Shown: positions 9,192 to 17,262 of the stretch, one piece after another | Layout: every line of letters begins with the position of its first letter | Position numbering within the stretch: the first letter of the stretch is position 1 | Assembly (NCBI RefSeq): GCF_017301335.1 | Contig: NZ_CP071247.1 | Location: 2,604,001 to 2,668,000 of the forward strand | Length of the DNA stretch: 64,000 nt | Direction: 5' to 3' | DNA from: Marinobacter salinisoli | GTDB lineage: Bacteria; Pseudomonadota; Gammaproteobacteria; Pseudomonadales; Oleiphilaceae | Program-made: the position numbers and the translations under genes | Notes under the pieces: generated by a model | Told to the model about the DNA's origin: nothing | Seen by the model: the letters and a program-made list of their open reading frames with translations, nothing else | The model's database searches: none

Positions 9192-10949
9192 GTGTCGATT
9201 TCCCGCAGAGATTTCCTGTTTGCCATGCAGGCCGCCGCGCTGGCAGGACTGGCGCCGCGCCTGGCACTGGCGAAGAGTGGTGAGAAGCTTTACGACGCGC
9301 CAGCCTTCGGAAATGTCCGCCTGCTGCACCTGACGGATATCCACGCCCAGCTTCATCCGGTTCACTTCAGAGAGCCCAACGTCAATCTGGGCGTTGGCCC
9401 CAGCCAGGGCAAGGTGCCGCATGTGGTGGGGCAGCATTTTCTGGATCACTTTGGCGTTGCCGCCGGTTCCCCACGTGCCCACGCCTATACCTACCTGAAT
9501 TACACGGAAGCGGCGCAGGAGTTTGGCCGCATGGGGGGATTTGCTCACCTGAAGACGTTAATCGACCAACTCCGGGATCAGGCGGGCAGCGGCAATTCCC
9601 TGTTACTGGATGGCGGTGATCTGTGGCAGGGCTCGGGAACCGCTTTCTGGACTCAGGGGGAGGATATGGTTGAAGCCAGCAACTTGCTGGGCATCGACAT
9701 TATGACCGGGCACTGGGAATTCACTTACCCGGAGGCTCAGATCCGGAAGAACATCGGCGGCTTCAAGGGGGAGTTCCTGGCACAGAATATTTTCCTGTCC
9801 GAAGAAGCCATGTTTATGGGTGCCGAGGCGTTTGATGAATTCAGCGGTCGCGTGTTCAAGCCGTACACGGTGCGTGAACTCGGAGGCAAACGCATCGCCG
9901 TCATCGGGCAGGCTTTCCCGTACACCCCGATCGCGAATCCATCCTATTTTATTCCGGATTGGCGTTTTGGTATTCGCGAATCGGAAATGCAGCAGCTGGT
10001 TGATGAGATCCGTGCAACCGAGCAGGTTCACGCGGTGGTGGTGCTGTCGCACAATGGCATGGATGTCGATCTCAAAATGGCCAGCCGGGTAACCGGCATC
10101 GACGCCATCCTCGGCGGGCATACTCACGATGCGGTTCCGCAGCCAACCGTTGTGACCAACCCGGGTGGGAAAACACTGGTCAGCAACGCCGGTACCAACG
10201 GCAAGTATGTTGCGGTTCTGGATCTGGATATTGGTGACAGCGGGCTGCGCGATTACCAATACAAGCTGTTGCCGGTGTTCTCGGACCTGATACCGGCGGA
10301 TGCCGGCATGGCCGAGTTCATTCAGACGATCCGGGCACCCTATGCTGGCAAACTCGCCGAAGAACTGGCGGTAACCGACGAACTCCTGTACCGGCGAGGC
10401 AATTTCAACGGCACGCTGGATCAGCTTATTTGCGATGCGCAGCGCAAGGTGCTGGATGCCCAGATTGCTTTGTCGCCCGGCTTCCGCTGGGGCACCAGTA
10501 TTTTGCCGGGTGAAGCCATCACCATGGACGATGTCATGAACGCAACGGCGATCACCTATCCGGAAACCTACGTTCGGGAGATGTCCGGCGCCGATCTGAA
10601 ACTCATCATGGAGGATGTGGCGGACAACCTGTTTAACAAGGACCCCTACTACCAGCAGGGTGGTGACATGGTTCGCGTTGGTGGCATGGATTACACCTGT
10701 GACCCCACAGCCAGCATGAATGGTCGGATCACTGATATGCGCCTGGATAACGGCGCTGCCATCGAGGCAGACAAAATGTACAAGGTCGCGGGGTGGGCAA
10801 CGGTGAACTCCCGGGCACCGGGTAAACCCATCTGGGATGTGGTGGCCGATTACCTGAGGTCTGAAAAAACCGTGAAGATCGACAAGTTCAACACCCCAAA
10901 GCTCAAGAACGTCGCGGGCAATCCCGGGCTTGAAGACTATGCCGGTTAA
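9192..10949 (+). CDS. soxB: thiosulfohydrolase SoxB
   Basis: A 585-residue protein with a GTG start at 9192 (AGGAGA upstream) and a twin-arginine signal (SRRDFLFAM). The 5'-nucleotidase-type dimanganese centre is visible as LLHLTDIHAQLHP, LLDGGDLWQGSG, the SoxB-specific GHWEFTYPE, VVVLSHNGMDVD and GGHTHD. SoxB hydrolyses the sulfate group from SoxY-cysteine-S-thiosulfonate. The C-terminal substrate domain includes PYYQQGGDMVRVGGM. Length is normal for the family. Confidence 0.96.
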   Translation: MSISRRDFLFAMQAAALAGLAPRLALAKSGEKLYDAPAFGNVRLLHLTDIHAQLHPVHFREPNVNLGVGPSQGKVPHVVGQHFLDHFGVAAGSPRAHAYTYLNYTEAAQEFGRMGGFAHLKTLIDQLRDQAGSGNSLLLDGGDLWQGSGTAFWTQGEDMVEASNLLGIDIMTGHWEFTYPEAQIRKNIGGFKGEFLAQNIFLSEEAMFMGAEAFDEFSGRVFKPYTVRELGGKRIAVIGQAFPYTPIANPSYFIPDWRFGIRESEMQQLVDEIRATEQVHAVVVLSHNGMDVDLKMASRVTGIDAILGGHTHDAVPQPTVVTNPGGKTLVSNAGTNGKYVAVLDLDIGDSGLRDYQYKLLPVFSDLIPADAGMAEFIQTIRAPYAGKLAEELAVTDELLYRRGNFNGTLDQLICDAQRKVLDAQIALSPGFRWGTSILPGEAITMDDVMNATAITYPETYVREMSGADLKLIMEDVADNLFNKDPYYQQGGDMVRVGGMDYTCDPTASMNGRITDMRLDNGAAIEADKMYKVAGWATVNSRAPGKPIWDVVADYLRSEKTVKIDKFNTPKLKNVAGNPGLEDYAG

Positions 10950-11400
10950 CAAAGGGGTGACGGGACTGGTCCTCGGATTGGCCATCCTGATGGCTGGCCT
11001 GGGTACCGGTGTGCAGGGGGAGCCCCTGAACGAGGATAAGCCGTTTGCGGAACAGTTCCTCCTGCTTCAGCTCAGTGATGATCAGCCCGAGAAACAGAAC
11101 ATGGTGCTCAGCGTGGCGGCCAACCTGTTGCAGCACTACGGGCCCGACAGCATCGACATTGAAATCACCACTTTTGGCCCGGGTGTGGCGTTGCTGGTAA
11201 ATGGCAATAGCCGTACCGAACTGATCAGCAGCCTGATGGCGCAGGGGGTGCGGTTCAGTGTGTGCATGAATACGGTTGAAACCATCGAGCGCAGTACCGG
11301 GCGCGCGCCGGATCTGCACCCGGATAGCGTGCGCGTTCAGGTGGGCGTTGCCCACATCCTCGATCAGGTTAAAAAAGGCTACGTGCTGGTTCGCCCGTAG
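10939..11400 (+). CDS. exported DsrE-family protein
   Basis: A 153-residue protein beginning at ATG 10939 inside the end of soxB (11-base overlap); a TTG at 10930 is an alternative. A signal peptide (VTGLVLGLAILMAGLGTG) precedes a DsrE/DsrF-like fold (QNMVLSVAANLLQHYGPDSIDIEITTFGPGVALL, SSLMAQGVRFSVCMNTVE). DsrE proteins relay sulfur on conserved cysteines; here the Cys of FSVCMNT is the candidate. Translational coupling to soxB suggests a periplasmic sulfur-handling role, which is inference. Confidence 0.75.
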   Translation: MPVNKGVTGLVLGLAILMAGLGTGVQGEPLNEDKPFAEQFLLLQLSDDQPEKQNMVLSVAANLLQHYGPDSIDIEITTFGPGVALLVNGNSRTELISSLMAQGVRFSVCMNTVETIERSTGRAPDLHPDSVRVQVGVAHILDQVKKGYVLVRP

Positions 11401-11425
11401 ACTGCTGGACAGAATGGAGGTCGGC

Positions 11426-11941
11426 ATGAAGAACAAAGCACTGAAAGTGATCCTGCTCACTGCTTCCGTGGCACTGTCGCCTGGTGCCATAGCTCAGGAG
11501 TCCGACCAGCCTTTGCTGGTTGAAATACGGCGAATGTCGATGGATGTAGCCCTGGCCATCGCCAAAACCGCGATTGATCACTGCCGGGAGCAAGGCGTTC
11601 AGGTTGCCGTAACCGTGGTGGACCGTGGCGGCCACCCCCAGGTTGTCCTGCGAGATGTGCTGGCCATGGACCTGGCACTGGATGTCAGCTTTCGGAAAGC
11701 CTATACGGCAATGACGTTCACCAGTGCCACCTCGGCACTGGAAGATCGGTTCACCGGTCCGTTCTCGGTCGGCAAGCTCGACAAGGTGTTGCTGTCGGCA
11801 GGGGGCATGCCGGTGCAGGCCAGTGGCGAAACCATTGGCGGTGTGGGTGTCAGTGGGGCGCCGTCCGGGCAGATCGATGAGAGCTGCGCTCAGGCCGGTG
11901 TGGCCGCGGTGGAAATGGACCTGGAAATGGCACCGTTCTGA
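11426..11941 (+). CDS. exported GlcG/HbpS-like (DUF336) protein
   Basis: A 171-residue protein starting at ATG 11426 (GGAGG upstream). The signal MKNKALKVILLTASVALS... is followed by a GlcG/HbpS fold (MSMDVALAIAKTAIDHCREQGVQVAVTVVDRGGHPQ..., SFRKAYTAMTF, GGMPVQASGETIGGVGVSGAPSGQIDE). HbpS of Streptomyces binds haem and senses redox; exported GlcG-like proteins recur beside sox genes, but their role is not settled. It lies between the DsrE-like and DsbG-like genes in the operon. Confidence 0.75.
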   Translation: MKNKALKVILLTASVALSPGAIAQESDQPLLVEIRRMSMDVALAIAKTAIDHCREQGVQVAVTVVDRGGHPQVVLRDVLAMDLALDVSFRKAYTAMTFTSATSALEDRFTGPFSVGKLDKVLLSAGGMPVQASGETIGGVGVSGAPSGQIDESCAQAGVAAVEMDLEMAPF

Positions 11942-11969
11942 CCTACCGCTGGCTCGAGTGCGTGAAAAC

Positions 11970-12740
11970 ATGACACCAAAGTGGCTTTTAATCGTAATCC
12001 TGAATGCCTCTCTGTGGCCTTCACTCGCTTTCGGGCAATACCCGGACGCGCTTCAGGTGTTCATTGCCGAAGGCTTTAAAGCGGAAGCCAGTTTTGATGC
12101 CGGCGCAGGGGTGCAGGGGTTTGTGGGGCGTAAAGACGGCCGCCCGGTGACCTTGTATCTGCTACCGGACAAAGAACATGTCATCATTGGCGACATGTTC
12201 GATGGATTTGGACGAAACCTGAGCGCAGAGCACGTGCGCACCTGGCTGCCGGCCCCGGATCTGAGTCACGCCTGGAAAAAACTGGAGGCGGCGAGCTGGG
12301 TTGCCGAGGGACCCCCGGAAGCAAACCGAATTGTCTATGCCTTCACCGATCCCAACTGCGGATACTGCCTGGTTCTGCGCCAGAAGGCTCGGGACTATTT
12401 GAGCCGCGGGATTCAGCTTCGGCACATCATGGTTGGCATTATCCAGCCCTCCAGTCTGGCCAAGTCGGCGGGCGTGATCAGTGCCAGTGATCCGGTCAGC
12501 CAGCTGGATTTTCATGAAACCGAGTACCCGGATTCGTGGCTGGTGTCGGACGACAACATACCGGGGGACATTCGCGAACGCATCCTGGCGAACCATCGGT
12601 TAATGGAAGAACTCGGCGCCTCCGTTACGCCGACCGTGTTCTATCGCGACCAAAACGGTGTGGTCCAGCGAATCGATGGATTGCCGGATGACTCAGCGCT
12701 TGCCGAAGCGGTATTTCGTGGCGAAACAGCGGAGGAATAA
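11970..12740 (+). CDS. DsbC/DsbG-like periplasmic thiol-disulfide protein
   Basis: A 256-residue protein from ATG 11970. A signal (MTPKWLLIVILNASLWPS...), an N-terminal dimerisation-type domain (about 20-90) and a thioredoxin-fold domain with CGYC at residues 130-133 and the cis-Pro loop SVTPTVFY match DsbG. In a sox operon it could keep the SoxY, SoxA or cytochrome cysteines in the correct redox state, analogous to SoxS/SoxW; that role is inferred from context. It stops 3 bp before the next ATG. Confidence 0.8.
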   Translation: MTPKWLLIVILNASLWPSLAFGQYPDALQVFIAEGFKAEASFDAGAGVQGFVGRKDGRPVTLYLLPDKEHVIIGDMFDGFGRNLSAEHVRTWLPAPDLSHAWKKLEAASWVAEGPPEANRIVYAFTDPNCGYCLVLRQKARDYLSRGIQLRHIMVGIIQPSSLAKSAGVISASDPVSQLDFHETEYPDSWLVSDDNIPGDIRERILANHRLMEELGASVTPTVFYRDQNGVVQRIDGLPDDSALAEAVFRGETAEE

Positions 12741-12743
12741 AGC

Positions 12744-13682
12744 ATGTTGCTGAAACGTTTTGCCACACTTGCTGGCCTGGCGCTGACTGCAGCGGCCGCG
12801 TTGGCCCAGCCGATTCCTGAGCAGCTGGAGCTCGTCAAGGTCACCGACCGGGTGTATTCCGCTATCGGCGCGACCGCGCCCGGAACCTACGAGAACCACG
12901 GCCATAATAACAACCTCAGTGTTGTTGTCGGTTCGGAGGGCGTGGTCGTCTTCAACGGCGGTGATAACTACAAACTTGCAGAATCCTTCCATAACGCGAT
13001 CAAGCGCATTACCGACCAACCGGTGACGTACGTGGCCAACGAAAACGCCCAGGGGCATTCCATGCTGGGAAATAGCTACTGGCGCGACCAGGGTGTGCCG
13101 ATCATTGCGCAGGATCACGCGGTTGAGGAGTTCTCTGCCCACGGCGAGGCCAAGCTGGCCAGGATGAAGGTTCGAAGCAAAGATAAGGCGGAAGGCACAT
13201 ACGTAGCTGTGCCTGACATCAGCTTTACCGACCGTTATGAGCTGGATATCGGCGATCTTACCGTTCAGCTTCTCTATTTTGGCGCAGGTCACGCCCCCGG
13301 CGACATCGCCCTTTGGGTACCCGAAGAACAGCTGCTGATTACCGGCGATCTGGGGTTTCATCAACGTTTGCTGGCGGTGTTTGAGGATACCGACGTCGGT
13401 GCGTGGATCGAGTCGTTCGACAAAATGACCCGGCAACTCGCTCCGGCGATCGTCATTCCGGGGCACGGCGAGCCAACCACGATCGATGTCGTCGAAAAAG
13501 AGACCCGCGGCTATCTGGTGTTTCTCCGGGATTCGGTGAGTCGGATTCTCGAGCAGGGCGGTGGGCTGGATGACGCCTACAATCTTGATCAGTCCCAGTG
13601 GTCGTACCTGGATACGTTTGAAGAGCTGGCGGCCAAGAATGCAGGGCGCGTGTATCAGGATCTGGAATTCGACTTCTTTTAG
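12744..13682 (+). CDS. metallo-beta-lactamase-fold protein with degenerate HxHxDH
   Basis: A 312-residue exported protein (signal MLLKRFATLAGLALTAAA...). The fold is clear: NHGHNNNLSVVVGSEGVVVFNGG, FGAGHAPGDIALW, LITGDLGF and VIPGHGEPTT. The canonical HxHxDH metal loop is replaced by NENAQGH at residues 99-105, with the usual ligand positions occupied by Asn, Asn, Gln and Gly. The later His and Asp ligands remain. It probably binds one metal or none, or uses nearby His104. Last gene of the sox operon; substrate unknown. The intact relative at 3442 lies across the sox promoter. Confidence 0.8.
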   Translation: MLLKRFATLAGLALTAAAALAQPIPEQLELVKVTDRVYSAIGATAPGTYENHGHNNNLSVVVGSEGVVVFNGGDNYKLAESFHNAIKRITDQPVTYVANENAQGHSMLGNSYWRDQGVPIIAQDHAVEEFSAHGEAKLARMKVRSKDKAEGTYVAVPDISFTDRYELDIGDLTVQLLYFGAGHAPGDIALWVPEEQLLITGDLGFHQRLLAVFEDTDVGAWIESFDKMTRQLAPAIVIPGHGEPTTIDVVEKETRGYLVFLRDSVSRILEQGGGLDDAYNLDQSQWSYLDTFEELAAKNAGRVYQDLEFDFF

Positions 13683-13756
13683 GAGCCGGTATCCAAGATG
13701 TCTGATGCGCGCATGCTAAGCTGAATTGGCCCCTCCATCATATAAAAGACCAGTCT

Positions 13757-14869
13757 ATGAGCATGAAAGGCCTGACTTCCTCTCAGCCGTCGCGTGCATT
13801 AATCACCGGTTCCGCTCTCTGTTTCGTCCTTCTCGCCATCCCCGCGACGGTCGCCGCGCAAACCCCGGGTGCGGCGAGCAAAGAGCAGGCTCAGGAGGAG
13901 GAATCACCCTGGCTGCTGGTCCCGACAGTAAGCAGCGATCCCAAGGTGGGTACCACGCTGGGTGCCCTCGGTGGTTACGTTACCCGGCTGGATGAGCAGT
14001 CTACCCCGTCCATGCTCCTGTTGAGCGGCAAGTACAGCAACACCGACTCCTGGACGGGCGCCCTGTTTGGCCAGATGTTCTTTGATAGCAATCGCCAGCG
14101 CCTGACCGTCGGGTACGTCCAGGGGTTGATACGTAATGACTATGATGACTTTCTCGGATCCGGCCAGCCCGCCCAGACCACCGACAACCTCAATGCCCTG
14201 GCGGTGCGTTACATGCGCAGTGCTGGTAGCCACTGGTACCTTGGGGTTCAGGCGCTTTCCTCGAACTACTCGATCGGGGCCGATCAGCTGTTGGAGGGCA
14301 TCCTTGAGAAAATCGGGCTCACCGGCTTTGACTCCAACGGTCTGGGCCTGATCGCTGAGTACGATGCTCGCGACCATCCACGCAATCCGGCCAGCGGCAC
14401 TCTGTTTCGGGTCAGCAATATCGCCTACCGGCAGACGTTTGGCGGTGACGAGTCCTTTGATGTCTATAACATCCAGTATAACGATTACCGCACACTGAGC
14501 CTGGAGAACACGGTGGTGGCGACTCAGCTGTCCGGTCGCGCCACCCATAACGCACCGGTGGGCGGCTATTCATCAGTCAACCTTCGCGGCTATGTGCGCG
14601 GGCAGTCGTTAGCACCCCATTTTACCAGCGTTCAAACCGACGCGCGGATTCCTCTTGGGCCGCGCTGGGGCGCCAGTGCTTTTGCCGGAGTGGGATGTCT
14701 GTACGAAAATCCGGGCGACTGTGGCGACAGTGAGAGCCTCTATCCCATGGCAGGGGGAGGCGCTATTTTCCTGATCAAGAAAGACGCGGGGTTGGTGCTG
14801 CGGGCTGAGTACGCGCAGGGCAAAAGCGGCAATTCCGGGTTCTACCTGGCGCTGGGTCACCCGTTCTGA
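13757..14869 (+). CDS. BamA/TamA-type outer-membrane barrel protein
   Basis: A 370-residue protein with a signal peptide cleaved near TVAAQT. It lacks POTRA domains and consists of one 16-strand-like barrel of the bacterial surface antigen type (GTTLGALGGYVTRL, IAEYDARDHPRNPASGTLFRVSNIAYRQTFGG, YSSVNLRGYVRGQ, ending in FYLALGHPF). The RGY motif and the terminal Phe support the family. Function unknown. It follows the sox operon after 74 bp and may be transcribed separately. Confidence 0.75.
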   Translation: MSMKGLTSSQPSRALITGSALCFVLLAIPATVAAQTPGAASKEQAQEEESPWLLVPTVSSDPKVGTTLGALGGYVTRLDEQSTPSMLLLSGKYSNTDSWTGALFGQMFFDSNRQRLTVGYVQGLIRNDYDDFLGSGQPAQTTDNLNALAVRYMRSAGSHWYLGVQALSSNYSIGADQLLEGILEKIGLTGFDSNGLGLIAEYDARDHPRNPASGTLFRVSNIAYRQTFGGDESFDVYNIQYNDYRTLSLENTVVATQLSGRATHNAPVGGYSSVNLRGYVRGQSLAPHFTSVQTDARIPLGPRWGASAFAGVGCLYENPGDCGDSESLYPMAGGGAIFLIKKDAGLVLRAEYAQGKSGNSGFYLALGHPF

Positions 14870-14919
14870 CTGCCCCCGTGTTGCAACGAGCGTCATCACT
14901 TCCGATACAGAGGGGCAGT
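14869..14919. terminator. possible long-stem hairpin between convergent genes
   Basis: ACTGCCCC at 14869-14876 and GGGGCAGT at 14912-14919 form a perfect 8-bp inverted repeat across the gap between the barrel gene and the convergent DUF2914 gene. The loop is 35 bases and there is no T tract, so terminator activity is doubtful. Confidence 0.3.
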
Positions 14920-14935
14920 GACGCAAACGGCACGC

Positions 14936-15775
14936 TTACTGAACCGTGAATTGGCCAACAGCCAGGCGCTCACCTTCTTCGGTCACGATTTCAACCCGCC
15001 AATCTCCCAGCATGTGACGGTCGATAAATTTGGCCGAGGATGCGCGCATCGGGTCAACAAAGGGTGTGATCTCAACCCTTGCCACGCGCTCATCCTGCAG
15101 GTACCAGTCGTGAAAGTGCTTTTTGTTTATCATTTGCCGCACTTCGGTGAACAGAAAGACGCGAATCAGTCCGTCTGCCTCCATGTCGATGGTTGCTGTA
15201 AGTTGGTCGATGGGCTCTTTCTCTTCGAGTCCCGAACTGAGTTGGGCGCGGGTGAGGTTGTCGGAAAAGATCTGAATGGGTGAGGTCGGTTCGTTTTCGG
15301 GCTCCGGTTCCACGGCTTGCGCGTTGGTGGGCGCTGCGTTCACTGATCCGGCGTCGTGGGAGGCTGGAGCAGCCGATTCTTTCGGCGGTGCGGTATCTGG
15401 TAGTTCAATGTCCATCGCTGCAGTCGCCGGGGCGAAGGTTTCCGGGCTGGAAATTGTTGTTGAGGAGGGAGCTTCTCCGGCCGCTGTGGGTTCCAGTTCG
15501 TCGATAAAAACGGGGCCGTCGGGTTGTTCCGAGGGTTTTAACGCCTCAGTCTTTACCTCCGGGCTTTGTGCTTCCGTTACTGTCGTTTCATCCGTCGCTG
15601 TAAAGCGCAGCACTCCCCAGGCGATGACGCTTGCCAATATTGCAAGGATTGTGAGCGCAAAGAATATCCTCCCCCAGTAGTACACAACCATTTCCTGAGG
15701 TTCTTCGGGTTCGGGAAGTTGGCCGGGCCGGTCAAGAATTGAATAATCGTGCGCCTGGGGTTGTGTGTCTTTCAC
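14936..15775 (-). CDS. membrane-anchored DUF2914 protein
   Basis: A 279-residue protein with a probable GTG start at 15775. A cytoplasmic N-terminus is followed by one membrane segment (YYWGRIFFALTILAILASVIAWGV, about 28-51), a long Ala/Pro/Glu/Ser-rich linker (about 55-175) and a C-terminal DUF2914 domain (IRVFLFTEVRQMI, HFHDWYLQDERVARVEITPFVDPMRASSAKFI, GDWRVEIVTEEGERLAVGQF). DUF2914 is believed to be an extracytoplasmic ligand- or glycan-related domain; no activity is established. Confidence 0.7.
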   Translation of the reverse strand: MKDTQPQAHDYSILDRPGQLPEPEEPQEMVVYYWGRIFFALTILAILASVIAWGVLRFTATDETTVTEAQSPEVKTEALKPSEQPDGPVFIDELEPTAAGEAPSSTTISSPETFAPATAAMDIELPDTAPPKESAAPASHDAGSVNAAPTNAQAVEPEPENEPTSPIQIFSDNLTRAQLSSGLEEKEPIDQLTATIDMEADGLIRVFLFTEVRQMINKKHFHDWYLQDERVARVEITPFVDPMRASSAKFIDRHMLGDWRVEIVTEEGERLAVGQFTVQ

Positions 15776-15902
15776 GCCTTGGTCTTCCTTGAGGTGATTT
15801 TTGACGACTCCAATTAACCGGAAAGCATAGCAAAAACCTTACGTTCCACATGGGATTTCAGGCCTTTCCGGCCATTTTTCTGTTTCTCGGCTTTGGTGGT
15901 GG

Positions 15903-16031
15903 GCCAGTTACTGGCGTGGGGTAGTGGTCGTGCCAGAATTTGGCGCCAGTTTTCGTGGGTGCCACAAAGTGGCATGGGTGTAAGCTTGTGCCACGAACTG
16001 GCCCCGCTATAATGGCGCGCCAAAACCTGGC
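15903..16031. repeat. five GCCA-N5-TGGC palindromes at exact 29-bp period
   Basis: Copies lie at 15903-15915, 15932-15944, 15961-15973, 15990-16002 and 16019-16031. Each is GCCA-N5-TGGC, with N5 = GTTAC, GAATT, CAAAG, CGAAC and AAACC; start-to-start spacing is 29 bp four times. The 16-bp spacers are not conserved, so the array is a set of phased binding sites rather than a simple tandem duplication. It covers the promoter of the small HTH gene and ends 21 bp before its start codon. It is probably an operator or iteron-like array for a dimeric DNA-binding protein, most simply the HTH product itself. Confidence 0.85.
15986..16013 (+). promoter_or_regulatory. sigma-70 promoter inside the palindrome array
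   Basis: TATAAT at 16008-16013 is a perfect -10 box lying between the fourth and fifth palindromes. A weak -35, TTGTGC at 15986-15991, overlaps the fourth copy with a 16-bp spacer. Transcription would start near 16020, inside the fifth copy, so occupancy of the last two sites should block initiation. Confidence 0.65.
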
Positions 16032-16052
16032 ACCTCCCGCCCGCAGAGCCCT

Positions 16053-16358
16053 ATGTATCGCGATTTCAAAACCACGCTTGAGCTTGTTGTTACCGTTCTG
16101 GATAACAAAAGCCTGACCTCCGAACAGTTAAGAAAGCGCTTCGGCAACATGCCGGACCGAACCTTCAAGCGACATATGGCGACAGCCCGAAAGCATGGCG
16201 CCCAGATGGAATGCGCTACCGATGCCAGAGGGCGTTATGTCTGGTCCTGCCGTAACAAAGTGATGATCGAGCAACGGGTTCGGACATGGCTGCTGTTCGA
16301 ACAGGAACGGACGCTGGTCGGGGATTCCCAGCTGGATCTGTTGCATCAGGCGCTTTGA
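16053..16358 (+). CDS. small helix-turn-helix protein, probable autoregulator
   Basis: A 101-residue protein with no family I recognise firmly. The N-terminal half reads as a winged or DeoR-type HTH (ELVVTVLDNKSLTSEQLRKR, then FGNMPDRTFKRHMATARKHG as the recognition region); the basic CRNKVMIEQRVRTW segment and a helical C-terminus could dimerise it. It stands immediately behind five phased palindromes that span its promoter, the usual arrangement for a repressor of its own gene. The nuclease gene follows 127 bp later on the same strand and may be under the same control. Confidence 0.6.
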   Translation: MYRDFKTTLELVVTVLDNKSLTSEQLRKRFGNMPDRTFKRHMATARKHGAQMECATDARGRYVWSCRNKVMIEQRVRTWLLFEQERTLVGDSQLDLLHQAL

Positions 16359-16460
16359 ACGGTAGTTGCGTCAGCGCTCTTGCGCTCCACGCACGCAGGC
16401 GGCGGCTTGGTGCTCTTCGAAATCCGCTAAAGTTAAAGCTTAGTCTGGCGTTTTGAGACA

Positions 16461-16477
16461 CTCCTTTTCAAAGGAGG
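16461..16477 (+). promoter_or_regulatory. hairpin sequestering the nuclease ribosome-binding site
   Basis: CTCCTT-TTCA-AAGGAG is a perfect inverted repeat whose 3' arm is the Shine-Dalgarno sequence (AAGGAGG at 16471-16477) of the nuclease gene starting at 16486. In mRNA the ribosome-binding site would be paired, limiting translation unless the stem melts or is bound. No T tract follows, so it is not a terminator. Confidence 0.6.
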
Positions 16478-16485
16478 GCTGGGTT

Positions 16486-17214
16486 ATGAATGATCCTTTC
16501 CAAATGCAACCAGAATTGCGTTACGGCGCGCCGGTGTGCGACGAGATACTAACCGGCCGGCACTTCACCATTGGTTACTCCTATTATTTTCGCCAAGCCA
16601 AGTGGACGCTGGAAATCATCAATAGAAACGAGTATCTGCTGACCGAGACGGAACGATTCGACAACTTCAGGGCGGATACCCGGGTGCCGACCCGGTTCCG
16701 GGCAGGGCTGAGTGCCTATAAAGGTAGCGGCTATGATCGCGGGCACCTGGTGGCCAGTGCGAATCAGGATATTCAGGAGATTCAGAACAGCGAAACCTTC
16801 CTGTTATCCAATATGTCTCCCCAACAGCCAGGATTTAACCGGCATATTTGGCGGCGACTTGAATTTGCCATTCGGGATCTGAATAACCGCGATGACATTC
16901 TCGAAACCTACGTGCTGACCGCGCCGGTGTTCTATTTTGGTATCCCCATCGAAACCATCGGCTCGGCGGATGATGACTACGGCATTTATATCCCGGTGCC
17001 GCATGGTTTTATCAAAAGCGTTCTCGCTGAAGACCGGCGCGGGAAACTCTCGCTCTGGACGTTTGAGATGAAGAACGAATCGCTGCAGGGTGGCCTGGGC
17101 GAGTACCTGGTCAGCACCTACGACGCGGAGCAGATGATCGGAGGGCGGTTCTGGGATCGGGTAAGTGGTGAGGATTTGCACCAGCAAAAGAAAAAACCCC
17201 GCCCGATGTGGTAG
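16486..17214 (+). CDS. DNA/RNA non-specific endonuclease (DRGH family)
   Basis: A 242-residue protein starting at ATG 16486. The NUC fold is complete: YDRGHLVASAN, whose His is the general base, and SNMSPQQPGFNRHIWRRLE, which supplies the metal-binding Asn and the follow-up helix, then ETYVLTAPVFY and a C-terminal YDAEQMIGGRFWDRV. Characterised relatives such as Serratia nuclease and EndoG are secreted or compartmentalised; this one has no signal peptide or membrane segment, so it should act in the cytoplasm or be released by lysis or a dedicated secretion route. Its ribosome-binding site is buried in a hairpin. Confidence 0.85.
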   Translation: MNDPFQMQPELRYGAPVCDEILTGRHFTIGYSYYFRQAKWTLEIINRNEYLLTETERFDNFRADTRVPTRFRAGLSAYKGSGYDRGHLVASANQDIQEIQNSETFLLSNMSPQQPGFNRHIWRRLEFAIRDLNNRDDILETYVLTAPVFYFGIPIETIGSADDDYGIYIPVPHGFIKSVLAEDRRGKLSLWTFEMKNESLQGGLGEYLVSTYDAEQMIGGRFWDRVSGEDLHQQKKKPRPMW

Positions 17215-17262
17215 GCGCTGGTTTTGTTGCTTGCGTAGCGATCCGTTGGTATCGGCAGGACT

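Noticed and set aside
9603..10985. Long open frame antisense to soxB (460 codons, minus strand)
   Set aside because: It lies entirely opposite a clearly identified soxB; its product lacks motifs and hydrophobic pattern and mirrors GC-rich codon bias.
15903..16031. CRISPR array interpretation of the 29-bp periodicity
   Set aside because: The repeat is a 13-bp palindrome with 16-bp intervals, far shorter than CRISPR repeats and spacers, no cas genes are near, and the array contains a promoter.
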